A DNA stretch of 64,000 nucleotides from Negativicutes bacterium (GTDB lineage Bacteria > Bacillota_C > Negativicutes > Acidaminococcales > Acidaminococcaceae). Shown here one piece after another: positions 1 to 8,346 of this stretch. Below the pieces are notes generated by a model that was not told the origin of the DNA, did no database searches, and saw nothing but the letters and a program-made list of their open reading frames with translations. The position numbers were made by a program, and so were the translations under genes. How positions within the stretch are numbered: position 1 is the stretch's first letter; each line of letters starts with the position of its first letter. The DNA is taken from assembly GCA_009930275.1 (NCBI GenBank), contig RZYP01000005.1:1-64000 (forward strand), written 5' to 3'.

Positions 1-129
1 AATTGACTCGGTCAAATCTTGCGATTCGACCCGCACATTCGTTTTTGGTTTTATTCAGTTTTCAAGGATCTTGCTTGCTGCCGCTCTTGACGACTTGTAC
101 AGTATATTACAACTTCATCGCCTAGTCAA
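1..129 (-). promoter_or_regulatory. Strong rRNA-type promoter and leader pointing out of the left edge
   Basis: On the minus strand there is TTGACT (124-129), a 17-nt spacer and TATACT (101-106), so transcription should start near 94-96 and run leftwards out of the window. The transcribed leader contains the stretch CCTTGAAAACTGAATA (minus strand, about 52-67), which is typical of Firmicute rRNA leaders and spacers. I infer that a 16S rRNA gene lies just beyond position 1; no rRNA itself is inside the window. Confidence 0.7.
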
Positions 130-278
130 GCCCTTTTTTGAACTTTTTTATTACTCAATCAAGTGCTTTTCTCCGACGGCTTACTTATAATATCAAATTT
201 TATGAGCCATTACAAGCCCCCTCACGAAGAAACTTTAAAAATTTGTCTGCCACCGTCGGGCAGCAGACAATAATAAAG

Positions 279-1685
279 TTATTTTTCCACTTTAAACTTG
301 AAATTATCAATTTCAGGACGTAAATCAGAAGCTCCATCCTGAGCGTCTGCGGCTAGCATTGCCTGAATTATTATTGCGCATTCCAGACGTTTTTTCTGTA
401 ATTTACAACCATATTCGTAAGGCTTGCTTAAGTCGCCGTTAATGAGATCCGCATTGGCATGACATCCTCCGCTGCAGAAAAACCGTGCCCAGCATTCCTT
501 GCAGGTCGGTTTATTCATAACATGCATATTGCGGAACTTCTTTACCATGAGAGGCTTTACTACACCTGTATCCAAAGTTCCTAGTTTATATTCTTCCCTA
601 CCGACAAATTGATGGCAAGGAAAAATATCACCTTCCGGCGTTATCGCAAAATACTCATGTCCTGCACCGCAACCGGCCAGCCTTTTTGCAACGCATGGGC
701 CATTATCCAGTGCTACGTTGAAGTGGAAAAAATCAAAAGGATTTCCTTCGCGCCTTCTTTGCAGATAGATTCTAGCCAATTTCTCATACTCTTTCATAAT
801 TAAGGGCAAGTCATCTTCTGTCAACACATATGGTTCGTCAATTCCAACAACTGGTTCCATAGAAATTTCTTTGCCAATTCTTGTCATATCCAGAACGTCA
901 TCAACAAAGTTAATATTATAATGCGTATACGTTCCCCTTAAATAATAGTTTTTTTCATGGCGGCTTTCGATTACTTTTTTGAACTTTTCTGCTACAACAT
1001 CATAGCTGCCTTGCTTATTAGGAAACGGACGCATTACGTCATGTGTTTCTTTTTTCCCGTCTAAGCTCAAAACCAACATTACCCTGTTTTTATTTAAAAA
1101 TTCAATGTTTTCGTCATTTAGCAGGGTCCCGTTAGTTGTGAGAGTCAACTTTATATTTTTACCGGTTTCTTTTTCTCTTTTTCGAACATAACTTACCACG
1201 TGTCGCACAACATCTGGATTAACCAATGGTTCTCCGCCAAAAAGGTCTATATCCAAGTTATGGCGTTGTTTGCTGCCCTTTATGGCAAACTCGACTGCCT
1301 TCTCGGCAATCTCATTACTCATCAGTTCTCGCTTCCCGCCAAAATCGCCGGTACCGGCGAAGCAATAGCCACAACGCAAATTACAGTCATGCGCAATATG
1401 AAGGCAAAGCGATTTAAGGATAGGTTCTTCGCTGAAAGTATCAGGAACCGGATACTCTGGAGAAAACAGAAGACCGTCGTCTTTTAATTCATGAAGTTCT
1501 GCAAGAGCTTCCCTCACATCAGCTTCCTTGTAACGGTCTGCCATGGCTTCAACAGTCTCAGAATCATTCGCACCTGTAAAAACTTCCAAAATGTCGTATA
1601 TAATTTCGTCAACCATATGAACGGCCCCACTATTGATATCCAGCACCGCCATATTATCGTCAAGTTTCATTTTATGAATCAGCAA
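279..1685 (-). CDS. scfB: SCIFF peptide maturase, radical SAM/SPASM protein
   Basis: A 468-residue radical SAM enzyme expected to install thioether bridges in the SCIFF peptide encoded just upstream. The N-terminal ~85 residues look like a PqqD-type peptide-recognition domain. The CxxxCxxC cluster motif is at C101, C105 and C108, inside CNLRCGYC. The C-terminal third is a SPASM domain rich in Cys, including CKECWARFFCSGGC, for auxiliary Fe-S clusters. The start shown is TTG, about 7 nt after a GGCGGAAAG ribosome site; an in-frame ATG at 1670 is the alternative but is further from it. It follows scfA on the same strand, with a hairpin terminator between them, so it is probably expressed by partial read-through. 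The family assignment rests on the adjacent, very recognisable SCIFF peptide. Confidence 0.92.
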   Translation of the reverse strand: MLIHKMKLDDNMAVLDINSGAVHMVDEIIYDILEVFTGANDSETVEAMADRYKEADVREALAELHELKDDGLLFSPEYPVPDTFSEEPILKSLCLHIAHDCNLRCGYCFAGTGDFGGKRELMSNEIAEKAVEFAIKGSKQRHNLDIDLFGGEPLVNPDVVRHVVSYVRKREKETGKNIKLTLTTNGTLLNDENIEFLNKNRVMLVLSLDGKKETHDVMRPFPNKQGSYDVVAEKFKKVIESRHEKNYYLRGTYTHYNINFVDDVLDMTRIGKEISMEPVVGIDEPYVLTEDDLPLIMKEYEKLARIYLQRRREGNPFDFFHFNVALDNGPCVAKRLAGCGAGHEYFAITPEGDIFPCHQFVGREEYKLGTLDTGVVKPLMVKKFRNMHVMNKPTCKECWARFFCSGGCHANADLINGDLSKPYEYGCKLQKKRLECAIIIQAMLAADAQDGASDLRPEIDNFKFKVEK

Positions 1686-1710
1686 TTAGACTTTCCGCCT
1701 TTCTTTAACA

Positions 1711-1740
1711 GAAAAATAGCTCCCTGCACCAGCAGGGAGC
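1711..1740 (-). terminator. Attenuating terminator between scfA and scfB
   Basis: A 9-bp stem GCTCCCTGC/GCAGGGAGC (1719-1727 with 1732-1740) and a 4-nt loop are followed on the minus strand by TATTTTTC. It lies between the stop of scfA and the start of scfB, so it should keep peptide precursor in excess over its maturase. Confidence 0.75.
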
Positions 1741-1760
1741 ATAAGTGCTTCAAGCACTCA

Positions 1761-1904
1761 TTATTGTTTTTCGCAAACTTGGTTGCCCACAGTGCAGGAT
1801 GTTTTACATGCCGATTGGCAGGAAGCTGGGCATTCACCGCAGCCACCGGTTTTTAAAGTCTTGTTCAGCATAGCTTTATTTACAGTTTTGATATGTTTTT
1901 TCAT
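1761..1904 (-). CDS. scfA: SCIFF ribosomal peptide precursor (six cysteines in forty-five residues)
   Basis: A 47-residue peptide precursor. The N-terminal leader is basic (MKKHIKTVNK), followed by TGGCGEC and a Cys-rich core. The six cysteines are at positions 22, 25, 29, 33, 37 and 44, the hallmark spacing of the SCIFF family found across Clostridia-like Firmicutes. ScfB is expected to form Cys-to-Thr/Ser-type thioethers in it; the final biological role of SCIFF is not established. The ATG is preceded by CGGAGGTG, and a sigma-A type promoter lies about 40-60 nt upstream. It is followed by a terminator and then scfB. Confidence 0.93.
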   Translation of the reverse strand: MKKHIKTVNKAMLNKTLKTGGCGECPASCQSACKTSCTVGNQVCEKQ

Positions 1905-1939
1905 TGTAAACACCTCCGATGTATTCTTAAGTTAGTATT

Positions 1940-1968
1940 ATTTTATATTCTTTTGCTTAATACTGCAA
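1940..1968 (-). promoter_or_regulatory. Promoter of scfA
   Basis: TTGCAG (1963-1968), a 17-nt spacer and TAAAAT (1940-1945) on the minus strand, 36 nt upstream of the scfA ATG. Confidence 0.6.
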
Positions 1969-1986
1969 GTGCTATTCGCTGATTTG

Positions 1987-2799
1987 CTAGAATAAAGCAC
2001 GTGCTTTGGTAATATCAAAGCCATGGTATCTCGCCCAACTACTGAGTTGTGCCCACAAAAGGCGTTTAGCAAACATTTTTACATCTTTTCCGTCATTGAA
2101 AATATTAACCCTATACAACTGGTAAACAGGTGTTTTAATCGTATTGACTCCATCAATTCCGGTTACGGCAGCAATATACCCGTTTCTTTTAAGTGCGTCA
2201 TAAACTTTTCCATTATAACTGCCAAAAGGATATGCTAAAGTGTTGACGGCAAATCCCGGATCAAAATTATTCAGGAAGTCTTTGGAATTCTTAAGCTCAT
2301 ACTCCAATTCTTCAGGCTTTGCTTTAGCCAAAGCTATATGATTCCACGTGTGGGAACCAATTTCCCAGCCGTTCTTCTCCAAGCTGACGACATCCTGCCA
2401 GGTTACATAACCTGGCCAGGCCATAAACTTTATAGCAATGAAGATTGTCCCTGTATATCCATATTCCCTCATTATAGGCATAGCCACTCTGTTGTTATCA
2501 CAATAACCATCGTCAAATGTTATAACAAAATTTTTATAAAACGCCTCAGGACCAATTTCGCGCTTCTTTATGAAATCATTAAGACTTATACTCTTATAGC
2601 CTTTGTCATATAAGTATTTCATTTGAGCGTCAAAAGTTTCCGGCGCCATGCTGTAGATATCCTTATCCCTTGTAATGCGGTGGTAGGCAAAAACAGGAAC
2701 GCTATGATTGCAAAAATTAACAAAATCAGCATATAAAGCCACACCAACCACACATATAAATCCTAACACGCAAAGAAGAAATTTCCCAACTCTCCCCAT
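1987..2799 (-). CDS. Membrane-anchored polysaccharide deacetylase (NodB family)
   Basis: A 270-residue CE4 polysaccharide deacetylase. Residues 1-28 are a single N-terminal membrane anchor or uncleaved signal (hydrophobic FLLCVLGFICVVGVALY). The NodB core shows TFDDGYCDNN (metal-binding Asp pair) and SHTWNH (two metal-binding His), plus the later AYPFG motif. It should act outside the cytoplasmic membrane, probably removing N- or O-acetyl groups from a wall or envelope glycan; the exact substrate cannot be read from the sequence. Its ATG overlaps the stop of whiA (TAATG), so it is the last gene of the rapZ-yvcK-whiA operon. Confidence 0.85.
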   Translation of the reverse strand: MGRVGKFLLCVLGFICVVGVALYADFVNFCNHSVPVFAYHRITRDKDIYSMAPETFDAQMKYLYDKGYKSISLNDFIKKREIGPEAFYKNFVITFDDGYCDNNRVAMPIMREYGYTGTIFIAIKFMAWPGYVTWQDVVSLEKNGWEIGSHTWNHIALAKAKPEELEYELKNSKDFLNNFDPGFAVNTLAYPFGSYNGKVYDALKRNGYIAAVTGIDGVNTIKTPVYQLYRVNIFNDGKDVKMFAKRLLWAQLSSWARYHGFDITKARALF

Positions 2800-3725
2800 T
2801 AATCAGTCATCCCCAAATCTTTAGCAATTTGTTCTAATTTCTTAAGCCTATGGTTTATCCCCGACTTGCCAATCTTACCGGCAGCCATATCCGCAAGCTC
2901 CGCTAAAGATGCTTCTGGATAAGTCAGCCGCAGTTCCGCTGTTTCTCTTAATGCCGGCGCTAATTTAGACAAGCCAAAAACTTCACCTATAAACTTGATA
3001 CTTTCTATCTGGTGGACGGCTGCCTGCACAGTTTTATTCAAATTTGCCGTTTCACAGTTAACGATGCGATTCACATTATTACGCATCTCTTTTATTATAC
3101 GCACATTTTCAAATTCCATCAATGCATTATGTGCACCCATTACTGAAAGGAAAGAAATTATGGCATTTCCCTCTTTGAGATAGACAATGTACTCACTTTT
3201 CCTATCAGTCATCTTAACCGGCAAAGAAAAGCCATGAATTATGCTTCTTATTAATTCGGCAAATTCATAGTTGCCGGTAACCATTTCCAGATGATAATCG
3301 CCAGCTGGTCTGCTTACTGATCCTCCTGCCATAAAGGCACCGCGCAGAAAAGCTCTTCGGCAACAACCAGAATTTAATAATTTTTTCTTACCTTCCGCAA
3401 TATTTGTAAGTAGCTGGAGCTCCTCCAAGGCCTGCCCAACTTCTTGTGAAGGAAGTACCCTGACCTGATAACGGTTATTTTTCTTTAATCGGCGTGAACG
3501 GGTTATAACAACCTCAGTCCTCAGATTGAAGTTTGTTTTCAAAAGCTGAAGCATTCTCCGTGCCAAGGCCGCATTCTCCGTTGAAAAATGGATTCCTATA
3601 TTTCTTCCGCTCAAGACAATAGCTCCGCTCATTTTGAGCAAGCCATATAATTCAGCCTTGTCGCAGCATCTTTTTTGCCCTTCTATGCGGGCTAATTCAT
3701 TTTTTACTTCATTTGAAAAAGACAC
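2799..3725 (-). CDS. whiA: DNA-binding protein WhiA
   Basis: A 308-residue WhiA homologue with an N-terminal LAGLIDADG-like homing-endonuclease fold and a C-terminal helix-turn-helix (about residues 215-305, including LRLTYPEASLAELADM and GKSGINHRLKKLEQIA). In Gram-positive bacteria WhiA affects cell division and chromosome segregation. I chose GTG at 3725 because GGGGAG lies 7 nt upstream, overlapping the end of yvcK, and because the protein then begins MSFSNEVKNELAR as in the family. An ATG at 3740 lies inside that ribosome site. It sits between yvcK and the deacetylase, the standard rapZ-yvcK-whiA order. Confidence 0.95.
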   Translation of the reverse strand: MSFSNEVKNELARIEGQKRCCDKAELYGLLKMSGAIVLSGRNIGIHFSTENAALARRMLQLLKTNFNLRTEVVITRSRRLKKNNRYQVRVLPSQEVGQALEELQLLTNIAEGKKKLLNSGCCRRAFLRGAFMAGGSVSRPAGDYHLEMVTGNYEFAELIRSIIHGFSLPVKMTDRKSEYIVYLKEGNAIISFLSVMGAHNALMEFENVRIIKEMRNNVNRIVNCETANLNKTVQAAVHQIESIKFIGEVFGLSKLAPALRETAELRLTYPEASLAELADMAAGKIGKSGINHRLKKLEQIAKDLGMTD

Positions 3726-3729
3726 CGCA

Positions 3730-5100
3730 TTACTCCCCATGCTTATTTTTCTCTAAATTTCTAATACTCTGGCGTACAAAAAAGTAATCAAAAAACTGCA
3801 TTCCCTTACCAAAAAGGCGCAAACGGTAAACCAGCGAAATAATCGACTGGGCCAGCTTGACCGGGTTGTGTCTGACAAAATCATCAGTACTGATGAGACT
3901 GTTGGCAACAACTTGAATGCCAAGCTGACGAATCTGTTCGATATCAGGAGAAACCGGCATGGATCCTTTCTCCTGGTACATAGCAAGTTGTGCTGCCGTA
4001 ACCGTTTGATTGTTAACGACCACATAATCAAGAAATTGCTCTCCCACATGTTCAATAATTGCCTTGACGTGTTCAAAAGCGCCATAACCATCGGTCTCTC
4101 CCGGCTGAGTCATAACATTGCACACATAAATCTTAACAGCTTTCGATTCAATGATAGCTTTTTTGATTTCCGGCACCAGCAGGTTTGCGACAACACTTGT
4201 GTATAGGCTGCCTGGTCCGACAATCAAAACATCGGCATCCATAATAGCTGCTATAGCGCCCTTTGTTGCTTTGGCATCTGCGGGTATTATACCTAGCTTT
4301 TTAATTCTTTTTCCTGCCAGCGGTATTTCTGATTCACCTCTAACAACTGAGCCGTCTAACATCTCTGCCATCAGGTTGACATCTTCCAGCGTCGAAGGAA
4401 CAACGTGACCTCGCACCTTAAGGATTCCGCTGGCTGCCACCAAACCGGCTTCCATACTGCCCTCAGCCTCAGCCAAAGCCGCGATAAATAAATTCCCCAA
4501 ATTGTGTCCGGCCAGAGGTGTTTCTCCCTTAAATCGATACTGCATCACCTTTTCCATCAAGGGTTCCGTATCCGCAAGGGCAACCAGGCAATTGCGCAAA
4601 TCACCGGGAGGAATAATACCAAGTTCCTGACGCAAACGGCCGGAAGAACCACCATTGTCAGCAGTTGAAACTACAGCCGTACAATTATGGGTGATATATT
4701 TCATTCCGCGCAATAAAACAGACAATCCCGTCCCGCCGCCAACAACAGTAATTGCCGGTCCCTTATTCAGCTTGCGCTGTCTGAAAATACGTTCTATCAA
4801 GGACGTACTTTCGCCAGGCAGAACTGATTCCATTACAGAATGAACAATCCTTCGTGTAGCGTAAAACATCACAACCAGCCCGACAAGTAATACAATAATG
4901 CCACCGGCCATTGATATGGCTCCATAATATTCTCCGGTTGCCATGTACATCATGCGAAACAGCAATTCTTCTATAAAGCCAATAAATTGATAATTAAACA
5001 CCAAGGCAATACCTATAGCAGAAAACACCGCGCCGATCGTAAATAAGAACAGCCAACGTTTCAAATTCATACCCGGCCATAGCCATTTAATCCAGCCCAT
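3730..5100 (-). CDS. yvcK: YvcK/CofD-like regulatory protein with N-terminal membrane anchor
   Basis: A 456-residue member of the YvcK (UPF0052) family, which binds UDP-sugars and is needed for growth on gluconeogenic carbon sources and for wall synthesis in Bacillus and Listeria. The core starts near residue 115 with VVGGGTGLSVLLRG, then STADNGGSSGRLR and PPGDLRNCL, and later GPGSLYTSV. The first ~110 residues contain two hydrophobic segments (LFLFTIGAVFSAIGIALVF and IIVLLVGLVVMFYA), so the protein is probably membrane-tethered, unlike the shorter soluble Bacillus protein. The ATG at 5100 is preceded by CAGGAGG. It lies between rapZ and whiA. Confidence 0.93.
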   Translation of the reverse strand: MGWIKWLWPGMNLKRWLFLFTIGAVFSAIGIALVFNYQFIGFIEELLFRMMYMATGEYYGAISMAGGIIVLLVGLVVMFYATRRIVHSVMESVLPGESTSLIERIFRQRKLNKGPAITVVGGGTGLSVLLRGMKYITHNCTAVVSTADNGGSSGRLRQELGIIPPGDLRNCLVALADTEPLMEKVMQYRFKGETPLAGHNLGNLFIAALAEAEGSMEAGLVAASGILKVRGHVVPSTLEDVNLMAEMLDGSVVRGESEIPLAGKRIKKLGIIPADAKATKGAIAAIMDADVLIVGPGSLYTSVVANLLVPEIKKAIIESKAVKIYVCNVMTQPGETDGYGAFEHVKAIIEHVGEQFLDYVVVNNQTVTAAQLAMYQEKGSMPVSPDIEQIRQLGIQVVANSLISTDDFVRHNPVKLAQSIISLVYRLRLFGKGMQFFDYFFVRQSIRNLEKNKHGE

Positions 5101-5114
5101 ATAATCCTCCTGCA

Positions 5115-5981
5115 CTACTTTTTCTGCAAATCGCGATGTGTTGCCTGTGTCTCATATTCATGTTCTTTTAAAAAGTCACGTAACTTATTGGCAATAAATA
5201 CCGACCGGTGATTGCCCCCAGTGCAGCCTATGGCAATAGTAAACTGACTTTTGCCTTCTTTTTCATACTCAGGTAACAAGAACAAAACCAAGTCTTCTAG
5301 TTTTTTGGTAAATTCACGTGTTATCTGATGATTCCAAATATATGTAACTACTTCCTGATCATTGCCGGTCAACATTTTTAGCTCTTGAACATAAAAAGGG
5401 TTTGGCAAAAAACGTACATCAAACATCATATCGCAATCCATGGGTATGCCATGCTTAAAACCAAAGGACTGGATTAAAACCTTCATTTTGGAGAAATTGT
5501 CGCCATTACCATAAAGAGCTATTATTTTTTCACGCAAATCCGCGGTCGTTGTATTGGTTGTATCTAAAATATGGGTAGCCTTAGCCCTTACATTGCCTAC
5601 TTTTTCTCTTTCCTTCGCTATTCCTTGGCTTAAACTGCCCTCATGGGCCAAAGGATGGGGCCGGCGAGTCTCTTTATAACGCCTGATCAAGACTTCATCA
5701 CTGGCATCTAAAAACAACAATTCATACTTGTTGCCGTTAAGTTTCATTTCATCGAGAACACCCACCATTTCTTCAAAGAACTCACCCCCGCGAATATCAA
5801 CGACAAAAGCAACACGGTTAACCTTACCTTCAGTCTGCATACACAACTCCGCAAATTTTGGCATCAAAGCAGGAGGCAAATTGTCAACGCAAAAATAGTT
5901 TAAATCCTCCAGAGTACGCATAACCTGCGTTTTACCAGCACCAGACATGCCTGTAATGATTAAAATTCTTGAATCACTCAT
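5115..5981 (-). CDS. rapZ: RNase adapter protein RapZ / YvcJ family nucleotide-binding protein
   Basis: A 288-residue P-loop protein. The Walker A motif GMSGAGKT is at about residues 8-15. It is followed by the family motif CVDNLPPAL, the central LRRYKETRR-type region and the C-terminal signature CTGGNHRSV. In Enterobacteria RapZ controls glmS mRNA through small RNAs; in Firmicutes the homologue YvcJ affects competence and binds and hydrolyses GTP. The ATG at 5981 has a GGAGGTGA ribosome site 5 nt upstream, whereas in-frame codons further upstream lack one and lie in the promoter region. First gene of the rapZ-yvcK-whiA-deacetylase operon. Confidence 0.93.
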   Translation of the reverse strand: MSDSRILIITGMSGAGKTQVMRTLEDLNYFCVDNLPPALMPKFAELCMQTEGKVNRVAFVVDIRGGEFFEEMVGVLDEMKLNGNKYELLFLDASDEVLIRRYKETRRPHPLAHEGSLSQGIAKEREKVGNVRAKATHILDTTNTTTADLREKIIALYGNGDNFSKMKVLIQSFGFKHGIPMDCDMMFDVRFLPNPFYVQELKMLTGNDQEVVTYIWNHQITREFTKKLEDLVLFLLPEYEKEGKSQFTIAIGCTGGNHRSVFIANKLRDFLKEHEYETQATHRDLQKK

Positions 5982-6106
5982 AATATCACCTCCGCCCTTC
6001 AAAGTTGGTCCAAAACTGCCGCTAAGTTGTTTCTTTAATCTAAACGCCATGGCATCTTTATTTACAAAAAACAACAAGACAATATGGCCAATATGCATAT
6101 ACATTA

Positions 6107-6134
6107 AATATAGTATACTATTTTCGTCTGTCAA
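6107..6134 (-). promoter_or_regulatory. Promoter of the rapZ operon
   Basis: TTGACA (6129-6134), a 16-nt spacer and TATATT (6107-6112) on the minus strand, about 125 nt upstream of the rapZ start. Confidence 0.6.
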
Positions 6135-6175
6135 TTAAAAGTATCCTGCTCTTTACACTACATAGCAAGTTGAAC

Positions 6176-6212
6176 AAAAAGCCTGAAACATGTGAAATGT
6201 TTCAGGCTTTTT
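6176..6212 (-). terminator. Terminator after bioA
   Basis: An 11-bp stem GCCTGAAACAT/ATGTTTCAGGC (6181-6191 with 6197-6207) flanked by A5 and T5 runs. It ends the biotin operon on the minus strand, just before the rapZ promoter. Confidence 0.9.
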
Positions 6213-6218
6213 GTTCTT

Positions 6219-7613
6219 TTAAAAGGCGCAGGGATCTGAATAAACGGTTATTTTGCCAGCATCAACTTTTGCAAATACTTCTTGCATGGCTTGTTCCAAC
6301 TTACTGAGCATGTCTTCGATTTCGGCAACGCTGCTAGCCAATGGCGGCATAAAAATTATAACATCACCAATATTTCTCACAATCAGGCCATGCGACCGTG
6401 CCATCTGGCAAATGCCTCCCGCCATCAGCAATTCCGGAGCAAAAGGTTTTTTCTCTTCTTTATCCAGCATCAGTTCTATACCGGCAAGCATACCGCACTG
6501 CCTTGCCTCACCAACATACTTCATCTCATTCATCTTTACCATATGTTTGGCTATAACAGCCATTTTAGGCGGTAAATTGGCAATAACGTCTTCCTTTTGG
6601 AAAATATCCAGGCTGGCAATGCCTGCTGCGCAGGCCAAGGGATTACCGGTGTAGGAATGTCCGTGGTAGAAGGTTTTGTACTCGGTAGGTTCTCCTAGGA
6701 ATGCATTGTATATTTCGTCAGTGGCAAGAGTTGCTCCGAGAGGCAGATAGCCGCCGGTAATGCCTTTAGAAAGAGTCATCAGGTCCGGGCTTATGTCTTC
6801 ATTATCGCAAGCCCACATCTTGCCCGTCCGCCCGAAACCAGTGGCGACTTCGTCAACAATGAGGAGTACGTCGTATTTCTTTGTCAGCTCCCTTACCCCT
6901 TTGATATAGCCCTTCGGCTGCATAAGCATTCCAGCCGCTGCCTGTACTAAAGGCTCAATAATCATTGCTGCGATTTGCCCGGAATTCACTTTTAAATAAT
7001 TCTCAAGTTCCTGCAAGCAATACTTCAGGAATTCATTTTCGCTTTTTATACCTTTTAATTTGCTGTGGTAATAAGAGGGGCAGGTCATCTTGTTCGTGCT
7101 AAAAAGCAAAGGCTTATAAACCTTATGAAAAACATCAATATTACCGACACTGACGGCTCCAACAGTATCACCATGGTATGAATCGCCAAGATTTATAAAG
7201 CCCTGCTTTTCAGGTCGTCCCTTGTGCTGCCAATATTGAAAAGCGATTTTTACAGCGGCTTCGACCGCGGTTGAGCCATCATCGGAGTAAAATACCTTCT
7301 TCAAACCAACGGGGGCGACTGCAATCAGTTTCTCGGCAAATTCAGTTGAAGGTTTATTAATTAAGCCCAATAATGTTGAATGCGCGATTTCGTCTAATTG
7401 GTCTTTAATCGCTTTGTCTATTTCCGTTCTGTGGTGCCCGTGAATATTGACCCACAAGCTTGAGATGCCGTCGTAGTAGCATCTTCCTTCTGTATCATAA
7501 AGTTTTACGCCCTCACCACGTTCGATAACCAGCTGCTCGTTTTCGTTCCAACCTTTCATCTGCGTAAACGGATGCCAGATATAATCCTTATCCATCTTTT
7601 CCCACTTATTCAT
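6219..7613 (-). CDS. bioA: Adenosylmethionine-8-amino-7-oxononanoate aminotransferase (DAPA synthase)
   Basis: A 464-residue class III PLP aminotransferase that converts KAPA to DAPA in biotin synthesis, normally using S-adenosylmethionine as amino donor. The N-terminus has the BioA-typical DKDYIWHPFTQM. The PLP pocket includes DDGSTAVEAAVK and FINLGDSYHGDTVGAVS; VDEVATGFGRTG precedes the lysine motif LSKGITGGYLPLG. The start at 7613 is chosen for the GGCGGGAGGA ribosome site just upstream; it overlaps the end of bioD by 8 nt, suggesting translational coupling. Last gene of the bioBWFDA operon. The bioA call rather than argD rests on operon context and the N-terminal motif. Confidence 0.95.
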   Translation of the reverse strand: MNKWEKMDKDYIWHPFTQMKGWNENEQLVIERGEGVKLYDTEGRCYYDGISSLWVNIHGHHRTEIDKAIKDQLDEIAHSTLLGLINKPSTEFAEKLIAVAPVGLKKVFYSDDGSTAVEAAVKIAFQYWQHKGRPEKQGFINLGDSYHGDTVGAVSVGNIDVFHKVYKPLLFSTNKMTCPSYYHSKLKGIKSENEFLKYCLQELENYLKVNSGQIAAMIIEPLVQAAAGMLMQPKGYIKGVRELTKKYDVLLIVDEVATGFGRTGKMWACDNEDISPDLMTLSKGITGGYLPLGATLATDEIYNAFLGEPTEYKTFYHGHSYTGNPLACAAGIASLDIFQKEDVIANLPPKMAVIAKHMVKMNEMKYVGEARQCGMLAGIELMLDKEEKKPFAPELLMAGGICQMARSHGLIVRNIGDVIIFMPPLASSVAEIEDMLSKLEQAMQEVFAKVDAGKITVYSDPCAF

Positions 7614-8346
7614 CTGTTTTTCCTCCCGCCAACTCAATGATTTTATCAAGCGCAACAGACTTTTCTACTATTGCGGCTATTTTCGCAACGTTACCCTCTT
7701 TTATAATTTTTTCTGGCAAGCATGGTAATTTGCCAAGAATGGGGAGGCCTGTCAATTTCTCATAATAAAAAAGGTTGCTTTGTTCCAAGACGCCAGCAGT
7801 ATTTTCATCCCAACAGTTTACAATCAAACCCAGTACGTTAAGTCCATGATTTTTGGCGTATTCAACCGTTAATACGGCATGGTTGATATTGCCCAAAATA
7901 GATTTTACAACTACTATTATGGGAACATTGATTTCATTAAAAAAGTCTTTAACCAAGTAATCATCGGTCAATGGTGCTGATATTCCGCCGACACCTTCGA
8001 CCACCGTCACCTGTTTGCCGGCAATCATCTTGGCAGCCATTTCAACCATAATCTGGGGGCTAATATTCACACCGGCTAGCCGGCTGGCTTGCGCCGGTGA
8101 CAGAGCATCCCCCAGCACGTACGGAACAACTTGGTCCTGCTCATTTTTATCCATACCGGCACAAGTCATCAAAAAATCAGCGTCTGTCGATAATAACCTG
8201 CCGTCTGCCATTTTTACGCAGCCGGAAGCTGCCGGCTTAAAAACGCCTGTTTTTATTCCGCGCAAATTGAATGCCGCAGCTAAAGCCCCGCTGACCACCG
8301 TTTTCCCCAGGTCAGTATCGGTTGCTGTTATACCAATTGCAATCAT
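7606..8346 (-). CDS. bioD: Dethiobiotin synthetase
   Basis: A 246-residue P-loop enzyme that closes the ureido ring of DAPA with CO2 and ATP to give dethiobiotin. The Walker A-like segment GITATDTDLGKT is at residues 5-16 and VVEGVGGISAPL is the typical family motif near residue 115. The start codon overlaps the stop of bioF (ATGA arrangement), and the 3' end overlaps bioA, so the genes are tightly coupled. Confidence 0.95.
   Translation of the reverse strand: MIAIGITATDTDLGKTVVSGALAAAFNLRGIKTGVFKPAASGCVKMADGRLLSTDADFLMTCAGMDKNEQDQVVPYVLGDALSPAQASRLAGVNISPQIMVEMAAKMIAGKQVTVVEGVGGISAPLTDDYLVKDFFNEINVPIIVVVKSILGNINHAVLTVEYAKNHGLNVLGLIVNCWDENTAGVLEQSNLFYYEKLTGLPILGKLPCLPEKIIKEGNVAKIAAIVEKSVALDKIIELAGGKTDE

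Noticed and set aside
1200..1487. Plus-strand open frame antisense to scfB
   Set aside because: Shadow of the real gene; no start signal or protein family.
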